64,000 bases of DNA from JAXHMB01 sp034521755. Lineage in GTDB: Bacteria > Bacteroidota > Rhodothermia > Balneolales > Balneolaceae. Location of the stretch: contig JAXHMB010000003.1 in NCBI GenBank assembly GCA_034521755.1, positions 806,001-870,000 on the forward strand, read 5' to 3'. Below, one piece after another: positions 18,753 to 30,107 of this stretch; position 1 is the stretch's first letter; each line of letters starts with the position of its first letter. A program made the position numbers and the translations under genes. The notes beneath the pieces were generated by a model. It was not told where the DNA came from. It made no database searches and saw only the letters and a list, made by a program, of their open reading frames with translations.

Positions 18753-21700
18753 CTATGATTCATCCTCCTCAACATCAGCGGCTTTTTGAGCTTCTCCCTC
18801 GCCATTTTCTTCTCCGGCGCTAAGCTGCTCAAATACTTTTGCCACTTCTTCTTCGTCCTCATCAAGTTCGGTTTTAGGCCCAACAATAAGATCCTCATAC
18901 TTACGGAGACCGGTACCTGCAGGCACTTTGTGTCCTACAACTACGTTCTCTTTCAGTCCCATGAGGAAATCCTTCTTAGCTTCAACCGAAGCCTGTGTAA
19001 GAACTTTCGTAGTCTCCTGGAAAGAAGCAGCTGACAACCAGCTTTCTGTTGAAAGTGCAGCTCGTGTAATACCCAGCAATATAGGCTTGGAAATAGCCGG
19101 TTCTGCTTCGCGGGTTTCGAGCTCGTCTTTTCCTTCTTTAATTAATTCATTATTGATTTCGCGAACTTCCCGACGGTCGAGGATGCGTCCCTGCTTGAGC
19201 TCACTGCCTCCCGGATCGGTAACAACGAATTTGCCAATAAGCTCATCGTTCTTATTGTTCACTTCAAAGCGATCAACTTTATCCCCTTCAAGGAACATAG
19301 TATCGCCCGGATCAGTAATTTCTACTTTCTGCATCATGGTGCGTACAATAACCTCAATGTGCTTGTCATTGATGGCTACACCCTGCAAACGGTAAACTTC
19401 CTGAATCTCGTTTACGAGGTACGACTGTACCGCGTATGGACCGAGAATATTGAGGATTTCCTCAGCAGGGATAGTACCGTCAGACAATTGCTGACCGGCT
19501 TTCACATAATCGTTTTCTTGTACAAGGATGTGCTTGGACAGTGAAATGAGATACGTCTTTTCACTCTTGCCATCCTTACTTTCAACGATTACTTCCTGTT
19601 TACCTCGTTTACGTCCGCCGAATCGTACAATACCATCAATTTCAGAGACAGCAGCAGGATCACTTGGTGAACGAGCTTCAAAGAGCTCAGTAACACGCGG
19701 CAGACCCGCTGTAATATCTTTCGATTGACCGGTAGATCGTGGAATCTTAGCCAGAACCTGGCCTGCAGAAACATCTTCTCCGTCATCCACTACAATATGA
19801 GTATCAACGGGAAGTGTTTTCTCACGAACACGATCGTCACTGCCTTTAACCATCAAAGTTGGTACCAGTGAACGATCTTTAGAATCGATAACCACTTTTT
19901 CGCGGTGACCGGTTTGAGAGTCCGTCTCTTCCGAGAACGTAATATCTTCCATGATATCCTTGTACTCGATGGTACCGTCGATCTCAGCATAAATATTTGC
20001 ATTATAAGGATCCCACTTACAGAGTGGAACTCCTTTCGGTACTTCGTCTCCTTCTTCAACAAGAAGTTCTGAACCATAAGGAATATTATAGGTGGTAAGT
20101 ACTGTATTCTCTTCATCAAGAATTTTAATTTCACCTGCACGACTAAGTACAATGTTGTGTACTTCTTCGCCATCGTCATATTCCACAACGCGTACATTTT
20201 CAAATTGTACGGTCCCTTCAAACTTCGTTTTGTGCATAGACTCTGACTCCATACGAGAAGCCGTACCACCCACGTGGAAAGTTCGAAGTGTAAGCTGTGT
20301 ACCCGGCTCACCAATTGATTGTGCAGCAATAACACCTACTGCCTCACCAACCTGTACCATTGTTCCGCGTGACAGGTCACGGCCGTAGCATTTAGAGCAA
20401 ACGCCCCGTTCTGTCTCGCAGGTCAGTACCGATCGGATCTCCACTTCTTCGATAGAAGTTTCAGCAATTTTCTTGGCTACTGTCTCATCAATCATCTGAT
20501 TGGCTTCACAAATGTGCTCATCAGAGATTGGGTCATAAATATCATGCAGAGAAACGCGACCAAGAATACGATCTTCCAGACTCTCGATAACATCCTCGTT
20601 ATCCTTGAGGGCCTTCATTTTCAGGCCGCGAAGCGTTCCACAATCAACTTCATTAATGATGATATCCTGAGAGACATCCACCAGTCGACGTGTAAGATAA
20701 CCGGCATCGGCTGTTTTCAGTGCGGTATCGGCCAAACCCTTACGAGCACCGTGAGTAGAAATAAAGTATTCAAGAACCGTCAGCCCCTCTTTGAAAGAAG
20801 AAAGAATGGGATTCTCAATTACCTCATTACCTGACTGCATGGAGCTTTTCTGAGGCTTCGCCATCAATCCACGCATACCGCCAAGCTGACGAATCTGCTC
20901 TTTAGAACCACGAGCACCCGAATCAGCCATCATAAATACCGGGTTAAATCCCTCACGGTCGTTAGTCAGTTCGGTAAACAGTGTTTCAGAAACACGGTTT
21001 GTAGTGCTTGTCCATTTGTCAATAACCTGATTATAACGCTCATTATCAGTAATGAAACCCATCTCATAACGTTCGGTGATTTCAGAAACTTCATCCTGAG
21101 CTTTTTGAATCAGGTCTTTCTTTTCATCCGGAATTACAATGTCTTCCAGACTAAATGACAAACCACCGACGGTTGCTTTCTCAAAACCAAGTGATTTCAT
21201 TTCATCAAGGAAATCAGCTGTTCTGGCTGTACCTACAGCAGCATGAATTTCAGCAATTACACCTCGCAGTTCTTTCTTGCCAAGCGTACGGTTTTTGAAT
21301 TCGATCTCTTCGGGCAAAATCTGATTAAAGATAACCCGACCGGTTGTGGTCTTAATTATCTCATGCTCGAGTTCGCCTTCTTCATTTTCCTGAGGAATAC
21401 GAACGTTGATTTTTGCATGCAGGTCAATCCGATTTTGGTCATAAGCGATCAAAACTTCATCCATGTCGGCAAAAGTTTTTCCTTCGCCTCGCTGATCGTT
21501 GGCCATTTTGGTGAGGTAGTAAATTCCCAAAACCATATCCTGTGAAGGTACCGCAATAGGTCCGCCACTGGCAGGACTTAACAAGTTGTGAGAACCAAGC
21601 ATCAGTACAGATGCTTCAAGTATCGCATCATGACTCAAAGGTAGGTGAACCGCCATCTGGTCACCATCAAAGTCGGCATTAAAAGCCGTACATGAGAGTG

Positions 21701-23090
21701 GGTGCAAACGCACAGCTTTTTCTTCAATAAGTACCGGCTGATAAGCCTGGATACCTAATCTGTGCAGTGTCGGTGCACGGTTAAGCAGTATAGGGTGTCC
21801 GTCAATCACATTTTCAAGAACTTCCCACACAACTTGATCGCGTCGGTCAACAACTTTTTTTGCACTTTTCACGGTCTTCACATAACCGCGCTCAATGAGG
21901 CGGCGGATTATAAATGGCTTATAAAGCTCTACCGCCATTTCTTTTGGAAGACCACATTGGTGCATTTTCAGTTCCGGACCTACAACAATTACTGAACGGC
22001 CGGAATAGTCGACACGCTTACCAAGCAGGTTTTGACGGAAACGACCACTCTTGCCTTTCAGCATATCACTGAGAGATTTCAGAGGTCGGTTGTTACTCCG
22101 TACTGCGTTAGATTTTCTTGAATTATCATACAGTGAATCAACCGCTTCCTGAAGCATGCGTTTTTCATTACGCAAAATCACATCAGGAGCTTTAATATCA
22201 ATAAGTCTCTTGAGGCGATTGTTGCGAATGATGACCCGGCGGTATAAATCGTTCAGGTCGGATGTCGCAAAACGGCCACCTTCCAAAGGCACCAGCGGAC
22301 GCAATTCCGGTGGAATAACCGGGATAACACTTTGCACCATCCACTCGGGACGGTTTTCCGTGTGCTGATTCGCTGCTCGGAAAGATTCTATAACCTGCAG
22401 ACGCTTCAATTTCTTTTTCTTACGCATCTGAGATGTCTCATTGCGCACTTCATAACGCAGGCGATAAGCAAGACTATCCAAGTCTTGAGCTGCAAGAAGA
22501 AGCTGAATAGCTTCAGCACCTTCTTTAGCTACAAACTTTTCTTCATCGTCATCATCAAGCTCCCAATGGTCTTCGGGCATCTGATCCAGAAGGTCATAAT
22601 ACTCTTCTTCTGAAATAAGATCCCCACGCTTATAGCCAAGGTCGCGGGTCATTCCCGGATTGATAATTACATACGTTTCGTAATAAACAACCTTACTCAG
22701 GTTCTTAGAAGAATACCCAAGAAGGTAAGCAAGTTTGTTTGGCAGAGATTTAAAATACCATATATGTACTACGGGAACAGTCAGGGAAATATGACCCATG
22801 CGTTCACGACGTACAGCTTTACGTGTTACTTCAACACCACATCTATCGCAGATGATGCCTTTGTAACGAATTCTTTTGTATTTACCGCAATGGCATTCGT
22901 AATCTTTAACCGGTCCAAAGATCTTTTCACAAAAAAGACCATCCATTTCCGGTTTAAATGTGCGGTAGTTAATTGTTTCGGGTGTAAGAACTTCGCCATG
23001 CGAACGAGACAAAATGGTCTCTGGTGATGCCAGTGAGACACCAATGCTGTCGAAGTCTTTCGAAACTGTTAATGTATTAGTAGTCGGCAA
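18753..23090 (-). CDS. rpoC: DNA-directed RNA polymerase subunit beta'
   Basis: A 1445-residue RNA polymerase beta' subunit. It has the N-terminal zinc ribbon [20 protein letters not shown], the catalytic magnesium motif NADFDGDQ at 471-478 and the second zinc cluster ([15 protein letters not shown]). The length fits Bacteroidota-type enzymes. The start is TTG at 23090, preceded by GGAGG at a spacing of about 7 nt; no better ATG exists. It follows rpoB by 56 nt in the same operon and ends at a strong bidirectional terminator. The C-terminal tail is acidic. Confidence 0.98.
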   Translation of the reverse strand: MPTTNTLTVSKDFDSIGVSLASPETILSRSHGEVLTPETINYRTFKPEMDGLFCEKIFGPVKDYECHCGKYKRIRYKGIICDRCGVEVTRKAVRRERMGHISLTVPVVHIWYFKSLPNKLAYLLGYSSKNLSKVVYYETYVIINPGMTRDLGYKRGDLISEEEYYDLLDQMPEDHWELDDDDEEKFVAKEGAEAIQLLLAAQDLDSLAYRLRYEVRNETSQMRKKKKLKRLQVIESFRAANQHTENRPEWMVQSVIPVIPPELRPLVPLEGGRFATSDLNDLYRRVIIRNNRLKRLIDIKAPDVILRNEKRMLQEAVDSLYDNSRKSNAVRSNNRPLKSLSDMLKGKSGRFRQNLLGKRVDYSGRSVIVVGPELKMHQCGLPKEMAVELYKPFIIRRLIERGYVKTVKSAKKVVDRRDQVVWEVLENVIDGHPILLNRAPTLHRLGIQAYQPVLIEEKAVRLHPLSCTAFNADFDGDQMAVHLPLSHDAILEASVLMLGSHNLLSPASGGPIAVPSQDMVLGIYYLTKMANDQRGEGKTFADMDEVLIAYDQNRIDLHAKINVRIPQENEEGELEHEIIKTTTGRVIFNQILPEEIEFKNRTLGKKELRGVIAEIHAAVGTARTADFLDEMKSLGFEKATVGGLSFSLEDIVIPDEKKDLIQKAQDEVSEITERYEMGFITDNERYNQVIDKWTSTTNRVSETLFTELTNDREGFNPVFMMADSGARGSKEQIRQLGGMRGLMAKPQKSSMQSGNEVIENPILSSFKEGLTVLEYFISTHGARKGLADTALKTADAGYLTRRLVDVSQDIIINEVDCGTLRGLKMKALKDNEDVIESLEDRILGRVSLHDIYDPISDEHICEANQMIDETVAKKIAETSIEEVEIRSVLTCETERGVCSKCYGRDLSRGTMVQVGEAVGVIAAQSIGEPGTQLTLRTFHVGGTASRMESESMHKTKFEGTVQFENVRVVEYDDGEEVHNIVLSRAGEIKILDEENTVLTTYNIPYGSELLVEEGDEVPKGVPLCKWDPYNANIYAEIDGTIEYKDIMEDITFSEETDSQTGHREKVVIDSKDRSLVPTLMVKGSDDRVREKTLPVDTHIVVDDGEDVSAGQVLAKIPRSTGQSKDITAGLPRVTELFEARSPSDPAAVSEIDGIVRFGGRKRGKQEVIVESKDGKSEKTYLISLSKHILVQENDYVKAGQQLSDGTIPAEEILNILGPYAVQSYLVNEIQEVYRLQGVAINDKHIEVIVRTMMQKVEITDPGDTMFLEGDKVDRFEVNNKNDELIGKFVVTDPGGSELKQGRILDRREVREINNELIKEGKDELETREAEPAISKPILLGITRAALSTESWLSAASFQETTKVLTQASVEAKKDFLMGLKENVVVGHKVPAGTGLRKYEDLIVGPKTELDEDEEEVAKVFEQLSAGEENGEGEAQKAADVEEDES

Positions 23091-23146
23091 GGTAATACCT
23101 CCGGGTTGACTTTATGTAACAGTGTAAAATTCTTGTTCTGGGTTGA

Positions 23147-26100
23147 CTAATCAATGTGAACTTCAAGACCAAGTCCCATAAGCTCACGCAGCAGTACCTT
23201 AAATGACTCTGGCACATCGCCTTCAGGTAAGTTTTCACCCTTAACGATTGCTTCGTAAACACGGGAGCGACCTTTCACATCGTCACTCTTTACGGTAAGC
23301 ATCTCTTTGAGAATGCTTGATGCACCATATGCATACAGTGCCCAAACCTCCATTTCTCCGAGACGCTGACCGCCAAACTGAGCTTTACCACCCAGCGGCT
23401 GCTGTGTAATTAATGAATATGGACCAATAGAACGGGCATGCATCTTATCTTCAATCAAGTGATTGAGCTTAAGCATGTAAATGTATCCAACCGTTGTTTT
23501 TTGATCCATCGGCTCACCGGTACGTCCATCATACAGAGTAACACGACCATCTTCCGGCAGTCCGGCTTCTTTCAATTTGTCTTTAACCTGCTCTTCAGAA
23601 GCACCATCAAAAATTGGTGATGCAAACTTAACACCCAATTTCTTGGCAGCCCATCCGAGAATGGTCTCATAGATCTGACCAAGGTTCATACGAGATGGTA
23701 CACCCAATGGGTTGAGGCAAATATCCACAGGAGTTCCGTCTTCCATATATGGCATGTCTTCAACAGGAACAACTTTAGCTATAACGCCTTTGTTTCCGTG
23801 CCGACCGGCCATCTTGTCACCCACCTGCAGCTTACGCTTCTTGGCAACATAGACTTTGGCTTTTTGAATAATTCCCGGTGGAAGATCATCTCCAACCTGA
23901 ATCTGATACTTTCTTCGTTTGGCTTCGGTATCAATTTTTCTGCGCAGATCGCGATAGTTAGAGAACAGCTCCCGAACGTGAGCAACAAGCTCATCGTCAG
24001 TTGCCCAGTCAATATTTTCATTAATATTAACAGGATCGAGCTCTTCAAAGTCAGACTTACGATATTTCTCACCCTTAGGGATCAGCTCAACACCGTTGAA
24101 GTCATAAACCCCTGGTGAGGTTTTATCTCTCAGCAGTGAGTAGAGTTTGTCTACCATCTGGCTGTTGAGTTCATCAACTTTAGCAGCATGGCGTTCATTT
24201 TCCTGCTCAACCTGTTTTTTCTCTTCTTTTCGAGATATCTGCTCATCGCGTTTGCGGCTGAAAAGCTTGGTATCAATAACGGTTCCATGCACTCCGGGTG
24301 GCACTTTCAATGACGCATCTTTTACATCACCGGCTTTGTCACCGAAAATCGCACGGAGCAATTTCTCTTCGGGCGTTGGATCAGTTTCACCTTTTGGTGT
24401 AATTTTACCAACCAAAATGTCGCTTGGGCCTATCTTAGCACCGACACGAATAATACCCTGTTCATCAAGGTCAGCCGTGGCTTCTTCGCTAACATTCGGT
24501 ATTTCACGAGTCAGTTCTTCTTCGCCACGCTTGGTGTCACGAACCTGTTGTTCAAATTCTGTAATGTGAATAGAGGTGTATAGATCATCCTGAACAATAC
24601 GCTCACTCACTACAATAGCATCCTCAAAGTTGTAGCCTCTCCAAGGCATAAAGCCAACAAGCAGGTTACGACCCAAGGCAAGCTCACCGCCATCAGTTGC
24701 ACAACCATCAGCCAAAGTCTCACCTTTCTTAACTTTGTCGCCAACATCTACAATAGGCTTCTGGTTAATAGTAGTATCCTGATTGGTTCGTTCAAACTTT
24801 GTAAGTTTATATTTCTTAATACCTTCATCAAAGAAGGTAAGCTGCTCTTCTTCTGTTCGCTTGTACTTCACGTGAATTTCAGTTGAGCTTACATACGTTA
24901 CCTCACCGTCTTCTTCTGCTGTAATAATTGCACGGGAGTCTTTTGCCGCACGATGCTCCAGACCAGTACCAACAACTGGTGCTTCAGGTCGAAGTAATGG
25001 CACAGCTTGGCGCTGCATGTTTGATCCCATCAGTGCACGGTTGGCATCATTATGCTCTATAAATGGAATTAAGGCAGCTGCAACCGATGTAATTTGATTA
25101 GTGGAAACATCCATGTATTCCACTTCTTCAGATGTTGCAAGCTGGTAGTTCCCATCTCTAAAACGAGAGAATATGTTCTCATTTTTAAATACTCCTTTAT
25201 CATCCAATGGAGCATTCGCCTGAGCAATAATCGTTTCATCTTCCTGCTCAGCGGAGAGATACTCAATATCTTTCGACACCTTACCATCTTTAACCTTTCG
25301 GTACGGAGTCTCAATAAATCCAAAGTCATTCACTTTAGCATGTACGCAAAGTGATGATATCAAACCAATATTGGGGCCTTCCGGTGTTTCAATCGGACAA
25401 AGACGTCCATAGTGCGTGTAATGCACATCACGAACCTCAAAACCGGCACGCTCTCGTGTCAAACCACCGGGGCCAAGAGCTGACATACGACGCTTGTGAG
25501 TCAATTCAGCAATAGGATTTGTTTGATCCATAAACTGTGACAACTGGTTGGTACCAAAGAAGGTGTTGATTACACTTGAGATAGTACGTGCATTCACCAA
25601 ATCTTGTGGTGTAAGCTGCTCGGCATCACGAGAGTTCATGCGCTCTTTTATAGTGCGAGACATACGAGCAAGACCAATAGAAAACTGTTGGCCTAATTGC
25701 TCACCGATAGTACGAATACGTCGGTTACTCAGGTGATCTATATCATCTACCTGAGATTTCATGTTCTTAAGGCGAATAACCTCTTTCACAATTGCGACAA
25801 TATCTTCTTTCACAAGATAGCGGACATCCATATCCACATCATCCTGTTTCAGGCGTTTGTTTAGACGGTATCGTCCTACTTCACCGAGGTCATATTTTTT
25901 GTCGCTAAAGAACAGTCGCTCTAATACCTGTCGCGCTGTTTCAGGATCCGGCATTTCACCGGTTCTGATTTGCTTATAAATTTCTCCTAAAGCAGTCTCT
26001 GTGCTGTGCGTAGGATCTTTACGCAGTGTATTCATCATTACATCACGCTCAGATTCTTCCGGCTCCATGGTTTGAACCTGAACTTTCTCAACTTCAGCTT

Positions 26101-26983
26101 CCTTAAACATGCCGTAATCATCTTCAGTAATCTCATGATCACGTTCCAGCAGAACTTCACGATTAAGCGCTTCAGAAACCTCACCGGTTTCCTCATCAAC
26201 CACTTCCTCCATCTTTTCTTCGATGATATCACTGGCCAAACGTCGTCCTACCAGATTCTTCTTAAAGTCTTTCTTTGTTCCAAACTCAAACGTTTCGGTC
26301 AGCTCAAACAAGTTGAAAATTTCTTCATCCGTAGAATAACCGAGAGCTCTCAGCAAGGTAGAAGCCGGAACTTTTTTCTTGCGATCGATATATGCCCAAA
26401 GCACATCACGGATATCTGTAGAAAACTCGATCCATGAACCTTTAAAAGGGATGACGCGAGCATTATAAAGCTGAGTACCATTAGGGTGTTCATTCGTTCC
26501 AAAAAATACACCCGGTGATCGGTGTAACTGACTTACAATTACACGTTCTGAACCATTGACAATAAAGGTACCTTTCTCCGTCATCCAAGGCAGATCGCCA
26601 AGAAATACTTCCTGTTCAATAGTTTCAGTTGCTTCATCATCGTCATCTACAGCAGAAAGACGCATTTTTGCTTTCAATGGAACCGCATAAGAAAGACCAC
26701 GCTCCTGGCATTCTTTCATGCTGTATTTTGGAGTATCTACACTGTAGTGAATAAACTCCAGAATATGCGTTTCCCGAGAATCCTGAATTGGGAAGTTTTC
26801 GTTAAATATTTTTTGTAGCCCTTGATTCTTTCGGTCTTCAGGGGCAATATCCAGCTGGGTGAATTCACCAAAAGATTCTAGCTGGATATCCAAAAAGTCA
26901 GGATAATCGAGCACATGTTCCGTACTGGCAAATGTAAGACGATCGGTAAAGGGGATTTTCTCCATTTTGCTTGTTTTACTCAA
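23147..26983 (-). CDS. rpoB: DNA-directed RNA polymerase subunit beta
   Basis: A 1278-residue beta subunit with the expected conserved blocks, including SQFMDQTNPIAELTHKRR and LGPGGLTRERAGFEVRD (rifampicin-binding region), GFMPWRGYNFEDAIVVSE and the C-terminal GGKAQFGGQRLGEMEVWAL. I prefer the TTG at 26983 because AGGAGAGG lies 5 nt upstream. The ATG at 26965 would be too far from that ribosome-binding site. The upstream gap to rplL holds a 12-bp hairpin that may adjust polymerase against ribosomal protein output. Confidence 0.98.
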   Translation of the reverse strand: MSKTSKMEKIPFTDRLTFASTEHVLDYPDFLDIQLESFGEFTQLDIAPEDRKNQGLQKIFNENFPIQDSRETHILEFIHYSVDTPKYSMKECQERGLSYAVPLKAKMRLSAVDDDDEATETIEQEVFLGDLPWMTEKGTFIVNGSERVIVSQLHRSPGVFFGTNEHPNGTQLYNARVIPFKGSWIEFSTDIRDVLWAYIDRKKKVPASTLLRALGYSTDEEIFNLFELTETFEFGTKKDFKKNLVGRRLASDIIEEKMEEVVDEETGEVSEALNREVLLERDHEITEDDYGMFKEAEVEKVQVQTMEPEESERDVMMNTLRKDPTHSTETALGEIYKQIRTGEMPDPETARQVLERLFFSDKKYDLGEVGRYRLNKRLKQDDVDMDVRYLVKEDIVAIVKEVIRLKNMKSQVDDIDHLSNRRIRTIGEQLGQQFSIGLARMSRTIKERMNSRDAEQLTPQDLVNARTISSVINTFFGTNQLSQFMDQTNPIAELTHKRRMSALGPGGLTRERAGFEVRDVHYTHYGRLCPIETPEGPNIGLISSLCVHAKVNDFGFIETPYRKVKDGKVSKDIEYLSAEQEDETIIAQANAPLDDKGVFKNENIFSRFRDGNYQLATSEEVEYMDVSTNQITSVAAALIPFIEHNDANRALMGSNMQRQAVPLLRPEAPVVGTGLEHRAAKDSRAIITAEEDGEVTYVSSTEIHVKYKRTEEEQLTFFDEGIKKYKLTKFERTNQDTTINQKPIVDVGDKVKKGETLADGCATDGGELALGRNLLVGFMPWRGYNFEDAIVVSERIVQDDLYTSIHITEFEQQVRDTKRGEEELTREIPNVSEEATADLDEQGIIRVGAKIGPSDILVGKITPKGETDPTPEEKLLRAIFGDKAGDVKDASLKVPPGVHGTVIDTKLFSRKRDEQISRKEEKKQVEQENERHAAKVDELNSQMVDKLYSLLRDKTSPGVYDFNGVELIPKGEKYRKSDFEELDPVNINENIDWATDDELVAHVRELFSNYRDLRRKIDTEAKRRKYQIQVGDDLPPGIIQKAKVYVAKKRKLQVGDKMAGRHGNKGVIAKVVPVEDMPYMEDGTPVDICLNPLGVPSRMNLGQIYETILGWAAKKLGVKFASPIFDGASEEQVKDKLKEAGLPEDGRVTLYDGRTGEPMDQKTTVGYIYMLKLNHLIEDKMHARSIGPYSLITQQPLGGKAQFGGQRLGEMEVWALYAYGASSILKEMLTVKSDDVKGRSRVYEAIVKGENLPEGDVPESFKVLLRELMGLGLEVHID

Positions 26984-27086
26984 AGGAACCTCTCCTTTAA
27001 AAGTTAATTAGATGGTGATGAGCCAAAATGCCACATAAAAGTTGCATCAAATATGAAGTGATTTTTGGCATGCAAACAGACGCCAA

Positions 27087-27117
27087 TAGCCAATACCGAT
27101 TATAACGATATTGGCTA
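27087..27117 (-). promoter_or_regulatory. hairpin in the rplL-rpoB intergenic region
   Basis: Read on the minus strand, TAGCCAATATCG and CGGTATTGGCTA form a 12-bp stem with one U-G pair around a 7-nt loop. It lies 30 nt after the rplL stop. No U-run follows, so it is not a complete terminator. The position matches where Escherichia coli has a partial attenuator and an RNase III processing site before rpoB, and a similar role is inferred here. Confidence 0.55.
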
Positions 27118-27146
27118 GCGTCAAATTGTACACAGATTATAGAAAA

Positions 27147-27521
27147 TTACTTCAACTCTACTTCTGCGCCAGCTTCTTCAAGCTTAGATTTGAGATCTTC
27201 AGCTTCGGCTTTGGCAACACCTTCTTTAATTGGGTTAGGTGCACCGTCAACCAGTTCTTTAGCTTCTTTCAAGCCAAGACCGGTGATGCCGCGAACTTCC
27301 TTAATAACTGCGATCTTCTTTTGACCAGCAGATTTGAGAATAACATCAAATTCTGTCTGCTCTTCTCCGCCGCCATCGCCGCCAGCTCCGCCGCCGGCAA
27401 CAACTGCAGTAGCAGCCGCAGGTTTGATATCGTATTCTTCTTCAAGAACTTTAGCAAGTTCGTTTGCTTCTTTTACTGTTAAGTTGACTAATTGTTCAGC
27501 TATGTCTTTAACGTCAGCCAT
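27147..27521 (-). CDS. rplL: 50S ribosomal protein L7/L12
   Basis: A 124-residue acidic stalk protein. The N-terminal dimerisation domain is followed by an alanine/glycine-rich hinge (about 35-52) and the C-terminal domain with [21 protein letters not shown] and [14 protein letters not shown], which recruits translation factors. It lies 47 nt after rplJ. Confidence 0.97.
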   Translation of the reverse strand: MADVKDIAEQLVNLTVKEANELAKVLEEEYDIKPAAATAVVAGGGAGGDGGGEEQTEFDVILKSAGQKKIAVIKEVRGITGLGLKEAKELVDGAPNPIKEGVAKAEAEDLKSKLEEAGAEVELK

Positions 27522-27568
27522 GTTATTATTTCTCCGATTGATCTTTGTGTATGAAAATTTGTATTAGT

Positions 27569-28093
27569 TTATTCTTCGCCTTTTTCAGCGATAGTTTCAA
27601 CAGCGCCGGCTATATTTCTACCGGGAGCATTAAGTGCACTAACTACGTTGGAAACAGGAGCAAGCAAGAGACCAACAATGTCTCCGATAACTTCGCTTTT
27701 GCTCTTCATTGATGCCAAGGTTTGCAGCTCGTCTTCACCGTAGAAATCTCCATCGATGATTGCAGCTTTAAACTTTGGTCGTTTATTTTCCTCGTAAAAC
27801 TTATTGATCACTTTGGCCGGTGCGGCCAGCTCTTCTTCAACAAAGGCAAAACCATTTTGCTCGGCAAGGTGCGGATATAAATCTTCAAATCCACCTACCT
27901 CATCCATAGCACGTTTCACCAAGGTATTTTTATACACCTTGAAGTTAATATTACCTTTGAAAAATTCGCTACGCAGTTCATTAATTTCAGAAACTGACAT
28001 ACCCGAATAGTTGGCGATATAAACAGCGCCGGCACTGTTCAGGTTTTCAGTAATTTCTTCAACAACTGCTTTTTTCTTTGCTAATGTTGCCAT
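27569..28093 (-). CDS. rplJ: 50S ribosomal protein L10
   Basis: A 174-residue stalk-base protein that anchors L7/L12 dimers to the ribosome. The N-terminal KKAVVEEITENLNSAGAVYI and the KVYKNTLVKRAM block (about 54-66) are typical of L10. It begins only 25 nt after rplA, so the long L10-binding leader known upstream of rplJ in enterobacteria is absent at this spot. Confidence 0.96.
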   Translation of the reverse strand: MATLAKKKAVVEEITENLNSAGAVYIANYSGMSVSEINELRSEFFKGNINFKVYKNTLVKRAMDEVGGFEDLYPHLAEQNGFAFVEEELAAPAKVINKFYEENKRPKFKAAIIDGDFYGEDELQTLASMKSKSEVIGDIVGLLLAPVSNVVSALNAPGRNIAGAVETIAEKGEE

Positions 28094-28118
28094 TATTTAA
28101 TTTCCTCGTTTTAAATTC

Positions 28119-28817
28119 CTAAACGGAAATTACAGATGAACGACTCAGTTGAATACTTGGTCCCATGGTTGAGCTCATGTACGCACTTTTAATGTACAGG
28201 CCCTTTGCAGATGCTGGACGCAACCGCATTACCGTTTTCAGGAATTCCAAAGCATTTTCACGAAGCTCGCTGGCATCAAAACTTGTTTTGCCTACCGATG
28301 CATGTAGAATGCCGTATTTATCAACACGGAAATCTATTTTACCGGCTTTGGCTTCTTTGACAGCTTCACCAACTTCGTTCGTTACTGTACCACTTTTGGG
28401 ATTAGGCATTAGTCCACGGGGACCTAAAACACGGCCCAGCTTACCAATTTTGCCCATAACATCCGGAGTGGCAACAATAACATCGACGTCAGTCCATCCT
28501 TCTTCAATTTTTTTGATGTAATCATCAAGACCTACATGATCTGCGCCCGCCTCTTTTGCTTCTTCTTCTTTGGCTTCGTTCACCAAAGCAAGAACACGCA
28601 CCTCTTTACCTGTGCCGTGAGGCAAGGTAACAGAACCACGCACCATTTGATCGGCATGCTTGGGATCAACTCCAAGGCGCAAATCTAAATCTACTGATGC
28701 ATCGAACTTTACGGTAGAGGTCTTTTTGACGAGATCACAAGCTTCTTCCAGAGTATATTCTAAATCCTCATCGAGAAGTTTTGCAGCGTCCTGATATTTT
28801 TTTCCTCGTTTTGCCAT
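28119..28817 (-). CDS. rplA: 50S ribosomal protein L1
   Basis: A 232-residue two-domain L1 stalk protein with the signatures [20 protein letters not shown] and [20 protein letters not shown]. It binds 23S rRNA and, in many bacteria, its own mRNA as a repressor. It lies 16 nt after rplK in the same operon. Confidence 0.97.
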   Translation of the reverse strand: MAKRGKKYQDAAKLLDEDLEYTLEEACDLVKKTSTVKFDASVDLDLRLGVDPKHADQMVRGSVTLPHGTGKEVRVLALVNEAKEEEAKEAGADHVGLDDYIKKIEEGWTDVDVIVATPDVMGKIGKLGRVLGPRGLMPNPKSGTVTNEVGEAVKEAKAGKIDFRVDKYGILHASVGKTSFDASELRENALEFLKTVMRLRPASAKGLYIKSAYMSSTMGPSIQLSRSSVISV

Positions 28818-28833
28818 AATTCTAACGATTCCT

Positions 28834-29265
28834 CTATTTATTTCTTAAAACTCTAAGACCCATGCTGCGTGCAGTACCGGCAATCATTTCTGCTGCCCGT
28901 TCTACCTCGTGTGCATTAAGATCTTCCATTTTCTGTTCTGCTATATCTTTACACTGCGTCCAAGTTACCTGGCCCACCTTATTACGGTTGGGTTCTCCGG
29001 AACCGGACTTAATATTTGCAGCTTTCTTTAGCAGTACAGCAGCTGGCGGAGTTTTAGTTTTGAATGTAAATGACTTATCCTGAAACACAGTAATTTCGAC
29101 AGGTATAATAGTACCGGCCTTTTCTTGTGTAGCAGCATTAAAAGCCTTACAAAACTCCATAATATTAATTCCAGCCTGACCTAATGCAGGACCTACCGGA
29201 GGAGCAGGGTTTGCCTGTCCGCCTCGGATCTGGAGCTTAAGAACTGTGTCTACTTTTTTTGCCAT
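28834..29265 (-). CDS. rplK: 50S ribosomal protein L11
   Basis: A 143-residue protein with the L11 N-terminus [26 protein letters not shown] motif and a C-terminal RNA-binding domain ending in the R-S-M-G-L-R-V block. It forms the GTPase-associated centre with 23S rRNA. In the 74-nt gap from nusG there is a small hairpin (TCACTT/AAGTGA, 29312-29330), which could be part of an L1 autoregulatory site, though that is only a guess. Confidence 0.97.
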   Translation of the reverse strand: MAKKVDTVLKLQIRGGQANPAPPVGPALGQAGINIMEFCKAFNAATQEKAGTIIPVEITVFQDKSFTFKTKTPPAAVLLKKAANIKSGSGEPNRNKVGQVTWTQCKDIAEQKMEDLNAHEVERAAEMIAGTARSMGLRVLRNK

Positions 29266-29339
29266 TATAATTACTGCTTGTACTTAAATGTTTAATTCTA
29301 CGCGTAATAGCTCACTTTTGCATCAAGTGATTTTTGTGG

Positions 29340-29903
29340 TCAAGTTGCAGGTTCTACCTGGTTCACATCAACTTCAACCGGGGTCTTTCGACCAAAAATA
29401 CTTACCATGACCCGTAACTTGAGTTTATCAGAATTAACCTCTTGTACGGTGCCATCAAAATCTTTAAACGGTCCATCAATAACTTTAACAAGATCCCCTT
29501 CATCATAAGGGATTTCTACAACGCCACCCTGTTCCATCATTTCCTGGTTATCTTGCACGCGACCAAGAATGCGATCAACTTCTTTCTTGCGAAGCGGGCT
29601 CGGCACTGTTTCATTCTTACCTTTCAAAAAGCCAATAGTTGACGGTGCTCCCTGAACCAGGTTATTTACTTCTTCATCATAGATGGTTCGGAGTAAAATA
29701 TAACCCGGGAAAAAATTCTTTTCCCTTGTCTTCTTCTTTCCCGATCGTATTTCAACTATGGTTTCTGTTGGTATGAGGATCTCAACAATCTTGTCTTCCA
29801 GACCCTGAAGCTCAATTTCACGCTCCAAATATTCCTTTACCTTATTCTCGTGGTTTGAAAAACAGCGAACCACATACCAGCTATGTTCTCTATCTTTTGT
29901 CAT
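29340..29903 (-). CDS. nusG: transcription termination/antitermination factor NusG
   Basis: A 187-residue NusG with the N-terminal NGN domain (WYVVRCFSNHENKVKEYL; later NFFPGYILLR) and a C-terminal KOW domain (about 128-187; GDLVKVIDGPFKDFDGTV). It links RNA polymerase to Rho or the ribosome. The start codon overlaps the secE stop by 4 nt (ATGA), so translation is probably coupled. Confidence 0.97.
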   Translation of the reverse strand: MTKDREHSWYVVRCFSNHENKVKEYLEREIELQGLEDKIVEILIPTETIVEIRSGKKKTREKNFFPGYILLRTIYDEEVNNLVQGAPSTIGFLKGKNETVPSPLRKKEVDRILGRVQDNQEMMEQGGVVEIPYDEGDLVKVIDGPFKDFDGTVQEVNSDKLKLRVMVSIFGRKTPVEVDVNQVEPAT

Positions 29904-30082
29904 GAATAAACGGCCTCTAGTATTGTACTGTACACTTGATCTACCCCAAAAATGAATGCAGATAGAATTATAGTAAATACAACAACTACAATCGTATAAT
30001 CGACAAGTTCTTGCTGTGATGGCCAGGAAACCTTTTTCATTTCCTTTCGCACATCTTCTAAATAAGCTTTTATTTTATTCAT
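29900..30082 (-). CDS. secE: preprotein translocase subunit SecE
   Basis: A 60-residue single-span SecE of the short bacterial type. It has an amphipathic helix (YLEDVRKEMKKVSWPSQQEL), then one transmembrane helix (about 28-50). The KKVSWPS motif is diagnostic. It stabilises SecY in the translocon. It overlaps nusG by 4 nt. Confidence 0.95.
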   Translation of the reverse strand: MNKIKAYLEDVRKEMKKVSWPSQQELVDYTIVVVVFTIILSAFIFGVDQVYSTILEAVYS

Positions 30083-30107
30083 GAATACAATTTATTCTTA
30101 ACACTTG

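Noticed and set aside
28094..28118. L10(L12)4-type autoregulatory leader directly before rplJ
   Set aside because: Only 25 nt separate rplA and rplJ, too short for that structure.
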